DNA of 64,000 nt from DASQFQ01 sp963722815 (GTDB taxonomy: Bacteria > Actinomycetota > Thermoleophilia > Solirubrobacterales > Solirubrobacteraceae): contig CAVROM010000011.1 in the NCBI GenBank assembly GCA_963722815.1, forward strand, positions 62,001 to 126,000. Reading direction: 5' to 3'. The position numbers and the translations under genes were made by a program. The notes under the pieces are model-generated. The model saw only the letters and a program-made list of their open reading frames with translations, ran no database searches and was not told the origin of the DNA. Numbering within the stretch: position 1 is the first letter of the stretch; the number at the start of each line of letters is the position of its first letter. Below are positions 23,127-30,024 of the stretch, in pieces.

Positions 23127-23906
23127 TTACGCCAGCTCAGCGGCCACCCGCGGGCGCCGCAGCGCACGGAACATCCGGTAGCTGCCGAGCAGCAGGAAGA
23201 CGCCGAACCCCGTACGCAGGACCTCCACCGGCACCGCGAACGCCACGAACGCGCCCGGGATCGCGAACAGCATCCCCACGAGCCCGGCCATGAGCCCTTG
23301 GCGCGCCGCCAGCGTACCCTGGCGGCCGTGCTGCAGCGCGCCGACCACGACCGTGGGGATCGTGGCCGTGATCGCGATCCCCTGGGCCAGGACCTGGTCG
23401 ACGCCGATGGCGGCGAAGACGGCGATCGCGATCGCGCCGCCGCCGACGCCGAGCAGGCCGGCGAGGAAGCCGCCCTGGACGCCGAGGTAGACCAGGAGCA
23501 CCACGTGCAGCGCGTCGAGCGGGAGGTCTTCCTTGCCGGCGCCGAAGCCGAGCGGGACGACCAGCCGCAGCCCGAACACGAGCGTGAGGATGGCCATGAA
23601 CATGCGCAGCGCGCGCTCCGACACCCGCGCGTTGACGCGCGCCCCGAGCACGGCGCCGGCGATGCTCCCGCTCACGAAGATCGCGCTCGCCTCGGGGTCG
23701 AAGGCGCCGCCAGGCGCCACCGCATAGGTGATCGCGGCCACCACCGCGATCGGTAGGATCGCCACCAGCGAGGTCCCGGACGCCGTGTGGCGGTCGAGCC
23801 CCGCCGCCCAGATCAAGCCCGGCACGAGGACGATGCCGCCGCCGATGCCGAGCAGGCCCGACAGCAGGCCCGCGGCGGCGCCGACGAGCGCCAGGCGGCG
23901 GGTCAC
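23127..23906 (-). CDS. TauE/SafE family anion exporter
   Basis: A 259-residue membrane protein with the TauE/SafE repeat: GLLSGLLGIGGGIVLVPGLI in the first half and GFLAGLLGVGGGAIAIAVFA in the second, each with the GxGGG motif, and seven to eight hydrophobic helices in all. Members export sulfite or organosulfonates, but substrate cannot be set here. GTG 23906 overlaps the ispD stop (GTGA), so it is translated from the ispD transcript. The ORF extending further upstream is the ispD shadow and was cut away. Confidence 0.88.
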   Translation of the reverse strand: MTRRLALVGAAAGLLSGLLGIGGGIVLVPGLIWAAGLDRHTASGTSLVAILPIAVVAAITYAVAPGGAFDPEASAIFVSGSIAGAVLGARVNARVSERALRMFMAILTLVFGLRLVVPLGFGAGKEDLPLDALHVVLLVYLGVQGGFLAGLLGVGGGAIAIAVFAAIGVDQVLAQGIAITATIPTVVVGALQHGRQGTLAARQGLMAGLVGMLFAIPGAFVAFAVPVEVLRTGFGVFLLLGSYRMFRALRRPRVAAELA

Positions 23907-24550
23907 ACGCGCCGCTCGCCCAGCAGCAGCCCGGCGACCTTGAGGTCGTGCGGGGTGGTGACCTTGAAGTTCTCCGGCGTCGACTCGACGATCCGCACGG
24001 TGCCGCCGGCCTGCTCCACCAGCCAGGCGTCGTCGGTGGCGCGCGCGAGCGTTGCGGCGTCGCACTCGAGCGCGCGCTCGAGGACGGCGCGCCGGAACGC
24101 CTGCGGCGTCTGGATCGCCCACAGGCGCGAGCGCTCGAGCGTGGCGGTCACGAGGCGGTCGTCGCCGGCCTCCTTGACCGTGTCGGGCACGCGCGCGGCC
24201 ACGATCGCCGCGTCGGCGTCGCCGAGCGCCGCCAGTGCGTCGCCGAAGTGCTGTGGGCGCACGAGCGGCCGGGCCGCGTCGTGGACGACGATCGCGTCGT
24301 CGGCCGGCGCCGCTGCCAGCGCGCGCCGCACCGACTCCGAGCGCGTCGCGCCGCCCTCGACGCTGACGCAGCCCTCGGGCGCGGCCTCGCCGGCCGGTAC
24401 GGCGACGACGATCTGCGAGATCCCCGCCGCGCGCAGGGCATCGACGCTCCACTCGAGCATCGGGCGACCGGCGAGAACGACGAACGCCTTGGGTCGGTCA
24501 GACCCAAGGCGTTCGCCACTCCCCGCGGCCACCAGGAGGGCGACCGCCAC
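23903..24550 (-). CDS. ispD: 2-C-methyl-D-erythritol 4-phosphate cytidylyltransferase
   Basis: Third step of the MEP pathway: transfers CMP from CTP to methylerythritol phosphate. The 215-residue protein shows the CTP-binding loop LLVAAGSGERLGSDRPKAFV (residues 5-24), the Arg/Lys pair, VVHDAARPLV, IQTPQAFRRAVLERALE and TDDAWLVEQAGGTVRIVEST, all in order. The loop coincides with a perfect 15-bp inverted repeat (24481-24515). It follows carD after a 186-base gap that holds a 108-bp hairpin element. Confidence 0.95.
   Translation of the reverse strand: MAVALLVAAGSGERLGSDRPKAFVVLAGRPMLEWSVDALRAAGISQIVVAVPAGEAAPEGCVSVEGGATRSESVRRALAAAPADDAIVVHDAARPLVRPQHFGDALAALGDADAAIVAARVPDTVKEAGDDRLVTATLERSRLWAIQTPQAFRRAVLERALECDAATLARATDDAWLVEQAGGTVRIVESTPENFKVTTPHDLKVAGLLLGERRV
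24481..24515. repeat. perfect 15-bp inverted repeat inside ispD
   Basis: CGAACGCCTTGGGTC, five bases GGTCA, then GACCCAAGGCGTTCG. The arms are exact complements, spanning ispD codons 12-24 (the CTP-binding loop). In the message it would form a stable hairpin 36 bases after the start codon. Confidence 0.8.
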
Positions 24551-24603
24551 GTTCCAGTCCCCCCGGGGGCCTTAGGAGTTCGGGTCGGTGATCGGCGGCG
24601 GCC

Positions 24604-24711
24604 CTGAGAGGACCGAATCGTGGATGCCGGGGGCCGCACGTGGGATGAGGCGATGTCCTACATCGTCGATTTCCACGGGTGGCTCCCGGCGCCGCGAGGC
24701 GATCCTCTCAG
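24604..24711. repeat. 108-bp imperfect inverted repeat between carD and ispD
   Basis: Ends CTGAGAGGA and TCCTCTCAG are exact complements 108 bases apart. Inside them, GCCGGGGGCC pairs with GGCTCCCGGC, CGTGG with CCACG, and the centre GATGT-CCT-ACATC is a small hairpin, so one strand folds end to end. No reading frame is supported. It could be an RNA leader, terminator or miniature mobile element; it does not match SRP RNA, 6S RNA or tmRNA by eye. Confidence 0.6.
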
Positions 24712-24736
24712 TCCGTCGACGCACCGATCCGGGCTC

Positions 24737-25303
24737 CTAAACGCCCGCCAGCTTCTCCTCGCCGGAGCGCTGGAGGAGGTGGTCGAGGTGCTCCTCGGCC
24801 TGCTCCTCACCCATCTCGAGCGCGTACATCAGCTCGGACGCGAGGATCTTCTTCGCGCGGGTGAACATCTGCTTCTCACCCGTGGAGAGACCCTTGTCCT
24901 GCTCGCGGATGGCGAGGTTGCGGACGACCTCGGCGAGCTCGTAGATGTCTCCGGTCTTGATCTTGTCCCGGTTGTGCTTGAAACGGCGGTTCCAGTTCTT
25001 CGGCATCTCCGAGACGTCGTCGGAAAGCACGGAAAGAACCTTCTTCACGGTCTCCTCGTCAATGACGCGGCGGAGGCCGGCCTTGCCGGCGTTCTCACAC
25101 GGCACCATCACGGTCATGTCGTTGTGAAGAATCTTGATCGTGAGGTACTGGCGCTTCTCTCCGAGGATGTCCTTCTCTTCCTTCTTGATGACCTGGCCCG
25201 CGCCGTGGTGCGGATAGACCACGTTGTCACCGACGGCGAAATCGATGCATTCGATCTCACGGCTGATGTCGAGGTCTTCGAGGTTCTCGGTATCGGTGCT
25301 GAT
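24737..25303 (-). CDS. carD: CarD family transcriptional regulator; start probably ATC
   Basis: RNA polymerase-binding global regulator that stabilises the open promoter complex. The N-terminal Tudor-like polymerase-interacting domain holds DFAVGDNVVYPHHGAGQV and LTIKILHNDMTVMVPCENAG; the C-terminal DNA-binding helices hold WNRRFKHNRDKIKTGDIYEL and KGLSTGEKQMFTRAKKILAS with the conserved Trp. The first ATG/GTG in frame (25222) would cut off the opening strands of the domain. An ATC at 25303 lies 5 bases after AGGAGG and gives STDTENLEDLDISREIECID before the domain, 188 residues in all. I take ATC as the likely start; GTG 25222 is the conservative alternative. Confidence 0.9.
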   Translation of the reverse strand: MSTDTENLEDLDISREIECIDFAVGDNVVYPHHGAGQVIKKEEKDILGEKRQYLTIKILHNDMTVMVPCENAGKAGLRRVIDEETVKKVLSVLSDDVSEMPKNWNRRFKHNRDKIKTGDIYELAEVVRNLAIREQDKGLSTGEKQMFTRAKKILASELMYALEMGEEQAEEHLDHLLQRSGEEKLAGV

Positions 25304-25354
25304 GGTGCCCTCCTATGTCGGGTCAGCCCGGTGGGGCTGCCAACGGATGTGCTT

Positions 25355-26467
25355 CTAGGTCTGCAGATAGCGATCCACGAGGTTGATCTCCTGCAACCGG
25401 CGAAGGCCCTCGCGGATGTCCTTCGCACGGATCTCTCCCACGCCCTCGACGGACTCGAGCTCCGGGTCCGTCGCGGCGAGGATCTCGTCGAGCCCGCGGA
25501 ACTCGCGGACGATGTTCTGCACGACGAGACGGGGAAGTCTGGGGATGCGGCCGAGGATGCGGAAGCCCCGCGGCGACACCGGGTAGTCGAGCGTGTTGAC
25601 CTTGCGGTCGTAGCCGAGCAGCTCGGCCAGGCGCCCGAAGTCGAGGAGGTCCTGGTGGCTGAGCCGGGCGATGCCGTCGAGCGCGACGGCGAAGGCGTCG
25701 TCCACCGGGTCGGCGAGGTAGTCGTGCAGCAGCGCGGCCTTGTCGGCGGCGACGCCGACCATCGTCTCCTCGAGCTGCATCTCGATCAGCCGGCCCTCGG
25801 TGCCGAGCTCGACGATGTAGCGCTCGATCTCGACCGCCATGCGGGTCACGAGCTCGGCGCGCTGGAGGACGGTGAGGACGTCGTGGAGGGTGACGCCGCC
25901 CTCGAACTCGAGCGCGGTCAGACGGGTGGAGACCTGGTCGAGGCGGGTGCGGTACTTGTCGAGGGTCGCGAGCGCCTGGTTGGCCTTGGCCAGGACCGCG
26001 GGGATCTCCTCGAGGATGTACTTGGCGCCGTCGACGTAGAGGGAGACGACCTCGCGCCGCTCGGAGATGGCGATCACGAGTGCGTCCGTCTGCTTGGAGA
26101 CGCGCTCGGCCGTGCGGTGGCGGGTGCCCGTCTCGGCCGTGAGGATCGTCGGATCCGGCATCAGCTGGACGTTGGCCCAGGCGATCTTGCTCGCGGGAGC
26201 GTTGAGGGAGATCGCGCCGTCCATCTTCGCGAGCTGGTAGAGCAGCTGCGGCGTGTAGTCGACATCGAGCTTGATGCCGCCCGAGAACATGAACGAGAGC
26301 TCGTCGGGGTCGCTGATGACGATCAGGCCGCCCGTGCGAGCGTGCACGATGTTGTCGATGCCCTCGCGCACCGCAGAGCCCGGTGCGACCATCTCGAGCG
26401 CCTTGACGAGCCTGGGCTCCTGCCGCGCTTCGAGCTCGATGAGCTCTTCACCTGATCGCGGCGTCAT
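25355..26467 (-). CDS. disA: diadenylate cyclase DisA (c-di-AMP synthase, DNA integrity scanner)
   Basis: Makes c-di-AMP from two ATP and binds branched DNA. Of 370 residues, 1-145 form the DAC domain with DGA (83-85) in AKMDGAISLNAPASK and RHR (116-118) in TGTRHRTAERVSKQ; a helical linker follows and the last about 70 residues hold helix-hairpin-helix DNA binding (GLDEILAATDPELESVEGVG). ATG 26467 fits the family N-terminus (MTPRSGEELIELEARQEP). It lies upstream of carD on the same strand, and radA lies upstream of it across two inserted genes. Membership certain. Confidence 0.96.
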   Translation of the reverse strand: MTPRSGEELIELEARQEPRLVKALEMVAPGSAVREGIDNIVHARTGGLIVISDPDELSFMFSGGIKLDVDYTPQLLYQLAKMDGAISLNAPASKIAWANVQLMPDPTILTAETGTRHRTAERVSKQTDALVIAISERREVVSLYVDGAKYILEEIPAVLAKANQALATLDKYRTRLDQVSTRLTALEFEGGVTLHDVLTVLQRAELVTRMAVEIERYIVELGTEGRLIEMQLEETMVGVAADKAALLHDYLADPVDDAFAVALDGIARLSHQDLLDFGRLAELLGYDRKVNTLDYPVSPRGFRILGRIPRLPRLVVQNIVREFRGLDEILAATDPELESVEGVGEIRAKDIREGLRRLQEINLVDRYLQT

Positions 26468-26604
26468 CGATACACATTCTAGCAGCGTTAGCTTCCCGTA
26501 ATGTTGGCAAAACCCCTGCTGTAGAGCGGAATCTCAGGCTTGACGACGAGTTGTGAAGCTGCTACGCGACCGCTTCCAGCGCGTTGCGGCCATTCCTATG
26601 CGGC

Positions 26605-28236
26605 ATGCGTTTCACACACGGGATCGGCTGGGTCGGCGCCGTGCTCGCGCTGGCCGTGGCCGTGGCGCTCTTCACGCGCTTCAGTTTCGACGACACGATG
26701 CGCCGCGACGAGGCGATCTATGCCTACGGCGGGCAGCAGCTCGCAGCCGGCGTGCCGCTCTACCGCGGGATCTTCGACCCCAAGACGCCGGTGGCGCAGG
26801 CGCTGGCGGGCGCGGCGGCCGCTGTGGCGCCGGGGCGGGGGTTCGCGGACGTCCATGCGATCCGCGTGGCGTTCTTCGTGGCGGCGTGCCTGAGCGTCGT
26901 CGCGGTCTACTGGCTGGGGATCGTGCTGTGGGGCTCGCCGCTGGCGGCGCTCCTGGGCGCGACGGTGTTCGCGTCGTTCCGGTCGTTCGCGCTCGACGCC
27001 GTGGGCGGGCCGGACGCGAAGACGCCGGGGATCCTGTTCGCGGTGCTCGCGCTGGCGCTGCTGGTGCGCCGGAGATGGTTCTGGGGCGCGTTCGCCGGAT
27101 CCTTGGCGGCGCTGGTGTGGCAGCCGTTCGCGGTCTATCCGCTGGTGGCGGTCGGGGCGGCCTTCGCGGGCGCCCGCCGCCGGGGCGTGCGCGACGCGCT
27201 GCTGGGCGCGGCGCTGCCGTTCGTGGCCTTCGGGGCGTGGTTGTGGGGCGCGGGCGCGCTGCCGGCGGCGGTGGAGGCAACCGTGACGTATCCGCTCCAC
27301 GGGGTGGAGCGGGTGCCGGAGACGCTGGGCGAGCGGATCGCGCGCATCGCCGGCGAGGTGTGGTCGGGCTACGGCGTGACGGGACTGCTGCTGGGCGCGG
27401 GCCTGCTGGCGCTGCTCGCGGTCGTGTGGCTAGGCGCCAAGCCAGGCAGCTTGCTGCCCAGCGGGGGGCGGGCCTGGGTCGTGGCCGCGACGCTGGTGCC
27501 GCTGGTCGTGTTCTCGCTGCACGACTTCCAGGGCACCGCGGATGCCTACCCGTTCCTCCCCTACGCGGCGGTCGGGGTGGCGGGGGCGTGCGCGCTGCTG
27601 GCGGCGCGGTGGCGCGCGGTGGTGGGGGTCGCGGCGCTGCTCGCCGTCTTCGGGTTCAGCTTCGCCGGCTACTCGCACGCCCGCTCGCGCGACACCGGGC
27701 TGCTGCGCGAGCGCTCGCGGGCCGTGGCGGTCGAGCGCTTGCTCAACCCCGGCGAGCACTTCGAGGCGTTCGGCGACCCGCTCCCGCTCGTGCTGACCGG
27801 CACCCGCGACCCGACGCGCTTCGTCTACCTCTCGGAGGGCGTCGGCGACTGGGCGGTGCGGCACGAGTTCGGGGGCTTCGAGGGCTTCGCGGCCGGCATC
27901 CGGGCGCGCCGGCCCGCGGTCGTGGTGGTCGACGCGTGGACCGGGCCGCTCGCCACGCGCACCAAGCGTTGGCTGAAGACGCGCTACCGGCCGGACTGCA
28001 TGGGCGACTGGCTGGTGTTCCTGGCGCCGGGCGTGCGCAAGCGGGCGACGCTGCGGGGCGTGCCGCTCGAGCGCCCGTGGCACCTCTCGTGCAGGCTAGG
28101 CGGGCGCGGAGTACGTGAACATCCGCTCCGCGTCAATGCGGGCGTAGACAGGCCCGGAGTCCATGAACGACGCCCAGCTCTCGCCGTAGCGGGGCACGTA
28201 GACGTCGAGCAGCGCCTGCCGCAGCGGGCCGCTTGA
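26605..28236 (+). CDS. polytopic membrane protein (glycosyltransferase-like), 3' end doubtful
   Basis: About 543 residues with nine or more membrane helices and a soluble C-terminal part. The first loop after TM1 (FSFDDTMRRDEAIYAYGGQQ, then LAAGVPLYRGIFDPKTP) resembles the Asp-Glu loop of dolichol-phosphate-sugar (GT-C) transferases, so a lipid-linked sugar transfer is a reasonable guess. ATG 26605 is preferred; TTG 26584 is possible. One copy of the 39-nt repeat (27430-27468) supplies 13 in-phase codons in a loop. The last about 45 residues overlap the antisense PPOX gene by 141 bases and look non-native; a TAG at 28097 in the next frame may be the true stop. Confidence 0.75.
   Translation: MRFTHGIGWVGAVLALAVAVALFTRFSFDDTMRRDEAIYAYGGQQLAAGVPLYRGIFDPKTPVAQALAGAAAAVAPGRGFADVHAIRVAFFVAACLSVVAVYWLGIVLWGSPLAALLGATVFASFRSFALDAVGGPDAKTPGILFAVLALALLVRRRWFWGAFAGSLAALVWQPFAVYPLVAVGAAFAGARRRGVRDALLGAALPFVAFGAWLWGAGALPAAVEATVTYPLHGVERVPETLGERIARIAGEVWSGYGVTGLLLGAGLLALLAVVWLGAKPGSLLPSGGRAWVVAATLVPLVVFSLHDFQGTADAYPFLPYAAVGVAGACALLAARWRAVVGVAALLAVFGFSFAGYSHARSRDTGLLRERSRAVAVERLLNPGEHFEAFGDPLPLVLTGTRDPTRFVYLSEGVGDWAVRHEFGGFEGFAAGIRARRPAVVVVDAWTGPLATRTKRWLKTRYRPDCMGDWLVFLAPGVRKRATLRGVPLERPWHLSCRLGGRGVREHPLRVNAGVDRPGVHERRPALAVAGHVDVEQRLPQRAA
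27430..27468 (-). repeat. 39-nt structured repeat, copy 2 (inside a coding region)
   Basis: Inverted copy of the unit at 18052-18090. On the plus strand it begins CTAGGCGCCAAGCCAGGCAG and ends with six G. It starts exactly on a codon boundary and is 39 bases, so it adds the 13 residues LGAKPGSLLPSGG to a loop between two membrane helices without shifting the frame. Confidence 0.8.
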
Positions 28237-28593
28237 GACGTCGACCTCCTCCGCGCGGCCGTGGACGGTGACCGACAGCTCCTCGCCGGGGAGGTGGGTG
28301 GCGCTGACGGCCGGCCGGGCGCGGATGTGGCGGAAGCGGATCGAGTCCGGCGCCGAGCCGAACACGAACGCGCCGCGGAAGAAGATCGAGTCGACGGGGC
28401 CGACGATCGGGCGGCCGTCGGCGGTGACGGTGGCGAGCGAGAGCAGGACCATGCCCTGCAGCCGCTCGGCGACCTGCTCGGCGGTGAGGCGCTTGTCGGG
28501 TGAGTGGATGCGCAGCAGGTGCTCGCCGGCGGCGGCGTAGCTGGCGTCGAGGAGGGCCTGGAGGCGCTGGAGGTCCTCAGCGGTCTCGTGCAT
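28096..28593 (-). CDS. pyridoxamine 5'-phosphate oxidase-like (split-barrel flavin) protein
   Basis: A 165-residue protein of the FMN/F420/haem split-barrel superfamily: MVLLSLATVTADGRPIVGPV then DSIFFRGAFVFGS give the beta core, and ATHLPGEELSVTVHGRAEEV the later strands. Both domain order and length fit the pyridoxamine oxidase-related F420/FMN reductases; cofactor cannot be told. Its ATG overlaps the radA stop (TGATG), so it is translated after radA. It ends convergently with a membrane-protein gene at a CTAG. Confidence 0.82.
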   Translation of the reverse strand: MHETAEDLQRLQALLDASYAAAGEHLLRIHSPDKRLTAEQVAERLQGMVLLSLATVTADGRPIVGPVDSIFFRGAFVFGSAPDSIRFRHIRARPAVSATHLPGEELSVTVHGRAEEVDVSSGPLRQALLDVYVPRYGESWASFMDSGPVYARIDAERMFTYSAPA

Positions 28594-29951
28594 CAGGCTG
28601 CCTTCGGCCGCGCCTCCGCGCGGGGCAGCACGGCGCGGATCGCGGCTCGAAGGGTCTTCACGGTCGGATCGATCACGGGCGTGAGCCCGAACTTGACCGC
28701 CTCGGCCTGGCGCCGGTCGGGGTGGGCGACCGACCGCAGCTCGCCGCTCAGGCCGAGCTCGCCGAAGCACGCCACGGGCCGCTCGCCGTCGCCGGCCACG
28801 ACGCCGCGCTGGGCGCTCGCCACCGCGAGCGCGACCGCGAGGTCGGCGCCCGGCTCGTCGACCCGCACGCCGCCGGCGACGTTGACGAACACGTCGGCGC
28901 TCCCGGTCCCGACGCCCGCGTGGCGGCCGAGCACAGCGAGCACGAGCGCGAGGCGGTTGCGGTCGATCCCGTTCGCGATCCGGCGCGGCGGCACGAGCTC
29001 CGACGGCGACACGAGCGCCTGCACCTCGACCAGCAGCGGCCGCGAGCCCTCCATGGCGGCGAGCACGACGCTGCCGGGCGCGCGCGTGGCCTCGCCGACG
29101 AAGCGCGCCGACGCGTCGACCACCTCGACCAGGCCGCCGTCGGCCATCTCGAACACGCCGGCCTCGTTGGTCGAGCCGAAGCGGTTCTTGAGCGCGCGCA
29201 GCGTGCGGTAGGTCCGCTCCCGCTCGCCCTCGAACTGCAGCACGCAGTCGACGAGGTGCTCGAGCACGCGCGGGCCGGCAAGCGCGCCCTCCTTGGTGAC
29301 GTGGCCGACGAGCAGCACGGCGATGTTGCGGGCCTTCGCGAGCCGCGTGATCCGGTCGGCGACCTCGCGCACCTGGCCGACCGAGCCGGCCGCGCCGGTC
29401 AGCTCCGCCGCGTGCAGGGTCTGCACCGAGTCGATCACGCAGACCTCGGGCCGCTCGGCGTCGAGCGTCGCCAGCACGCTCTCGAGGTCGGTCTCGGCCA
29501 CCACCGGCACCTGGAGCGCGGCGCCGGGCAGCCGCTCGGCGCGCAGCTTGATCTGCGCCGCCGACTCCTCGCCGGAGACGTAGAGCGTGCGGTGGCCGGC
29601 GCCGGCGAGGTTGCCGAGCGCCATCGAGGTCAGCGTCGACTTGCCGATGCCGGGCGAGCCGCCGAGCAGCACGAGCGAGCCGGGCACGAGGCCGCCGCCG
29701 AGGACGCGGTCGAGCTCCCCGATCCCGGTCTTCAGCCGCGGGATCTTCGGCGCCTCGACCTCGGCGAGCGTGACGGGCTTGACGGCGCGGCCCGCGGGCG
29801 CGGCGCTGCGGCCTCCACGGCCACCGGGGGCGGCGACCCGGACCTCCTCGTTGAGGGTGTTCCACTCGCCGCAGCCCGGGCACTGGCCCATCCACTTGGC
29901 CGAGGAATGCCCGCAGGCGGCACAGACGAAGGAGGTCGTAGCCCGGGGCAC
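28593..29951 (-). CDS. radA: DNA repair protein RadA
   Basis: A RecA-like branch-migration helicase, 452 residues. The N-terminal four-Cys zinc finger has Cys10, 13, 24 and 27 (FVCAACGHSSAKWMGQCPGC); the Walker A is GGSPGIGKST (97-106), the RadA-specific KNRFG is at 255-259, and the C-terminal LonC-like protease domain includes NVAGGVRVDEPGADLAVALA and VACFGELGLSGELR. ATG 29951 gives the standard N-terminus. It is first of the radA-PPOX pair and part of the radA...disA-carD neighbourhood conserved in actinobacteria, here interrupted by a plus-strand gene. Confidence 0.96.
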   Translation of the reverse strand: MPRATTSFVCAACGHSSAKWMGQCPGCGEWNTLNEEVRVAAPGGRGGRSAAPAGRAVKPVTLAEVEAPKIPRLKTGIGELDRVLGGGLVPGSLVLLGGSPGIGKSTLTSMALGNLAGAGHRTLYVSGEESAAQIKLRAERLPGAALQVPVVAETDLESVLATLDAERPEVCVIDSVQTLHAAELTGAAGSVGQVREVADRITRLAKARNIAVLLVGHVTKEGALAGPRVLEHLVDCVLQFEGERERTYRTLRALKNRFGSTNEAGVFEMADGGLVEVVDASARFVGEATRAPGSVVLAAMEGSRPLLVEVQALVSPSELVPPRRIANGIDRNRLALVLAVLGRHAGVGTGSADVFVNVAGGVRVDEPGADLAVALAVASAQRGVVAGDGERPVACFGELGLSGELRSVAHPDRRQAEAVKFGLTPVIDPTVKTLRAAIRAVLPRAEARPKAA

Positions 29952-29985
29952 CGTCTGAATCTAGGCCCGAACCCGGACGCCTTCT

Positions 29986-30024
29986 CCCCCCGCTAGTCAG
30001 CAAGCTGCCTGGCTTGGCGCCGAG
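29986..30024 (+). repeat. 39-nt structured repeat, copy 3 (3' end of the regulator gene)
   Basis: Same orientation as copy 1: six C, a G, then CTAGTCAGCAAGCTGCCTGG followed by CTTGGCGCCGAG. CAAGC/GCTTG pairs perfectly. On the minus strand it supplies the last about nine residues and the TAG stop of the SARP-like gene. Confidence 0.8.

Noticed and set aside
21700..23181. 493-codon plus-strand frame opposite the PHP and CDP-alcohol genes
   Set aside because: Shadow of two genes with clear catalytic motifs on the minus strand.
24604..24711. Candidate SRP RNA, 6S RNA or riboswitch
   Set aside because: The nested stems are real, but no conserved loop such as the SRP GGAA apical loop is present. 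Kept only as an unnamed structured element.
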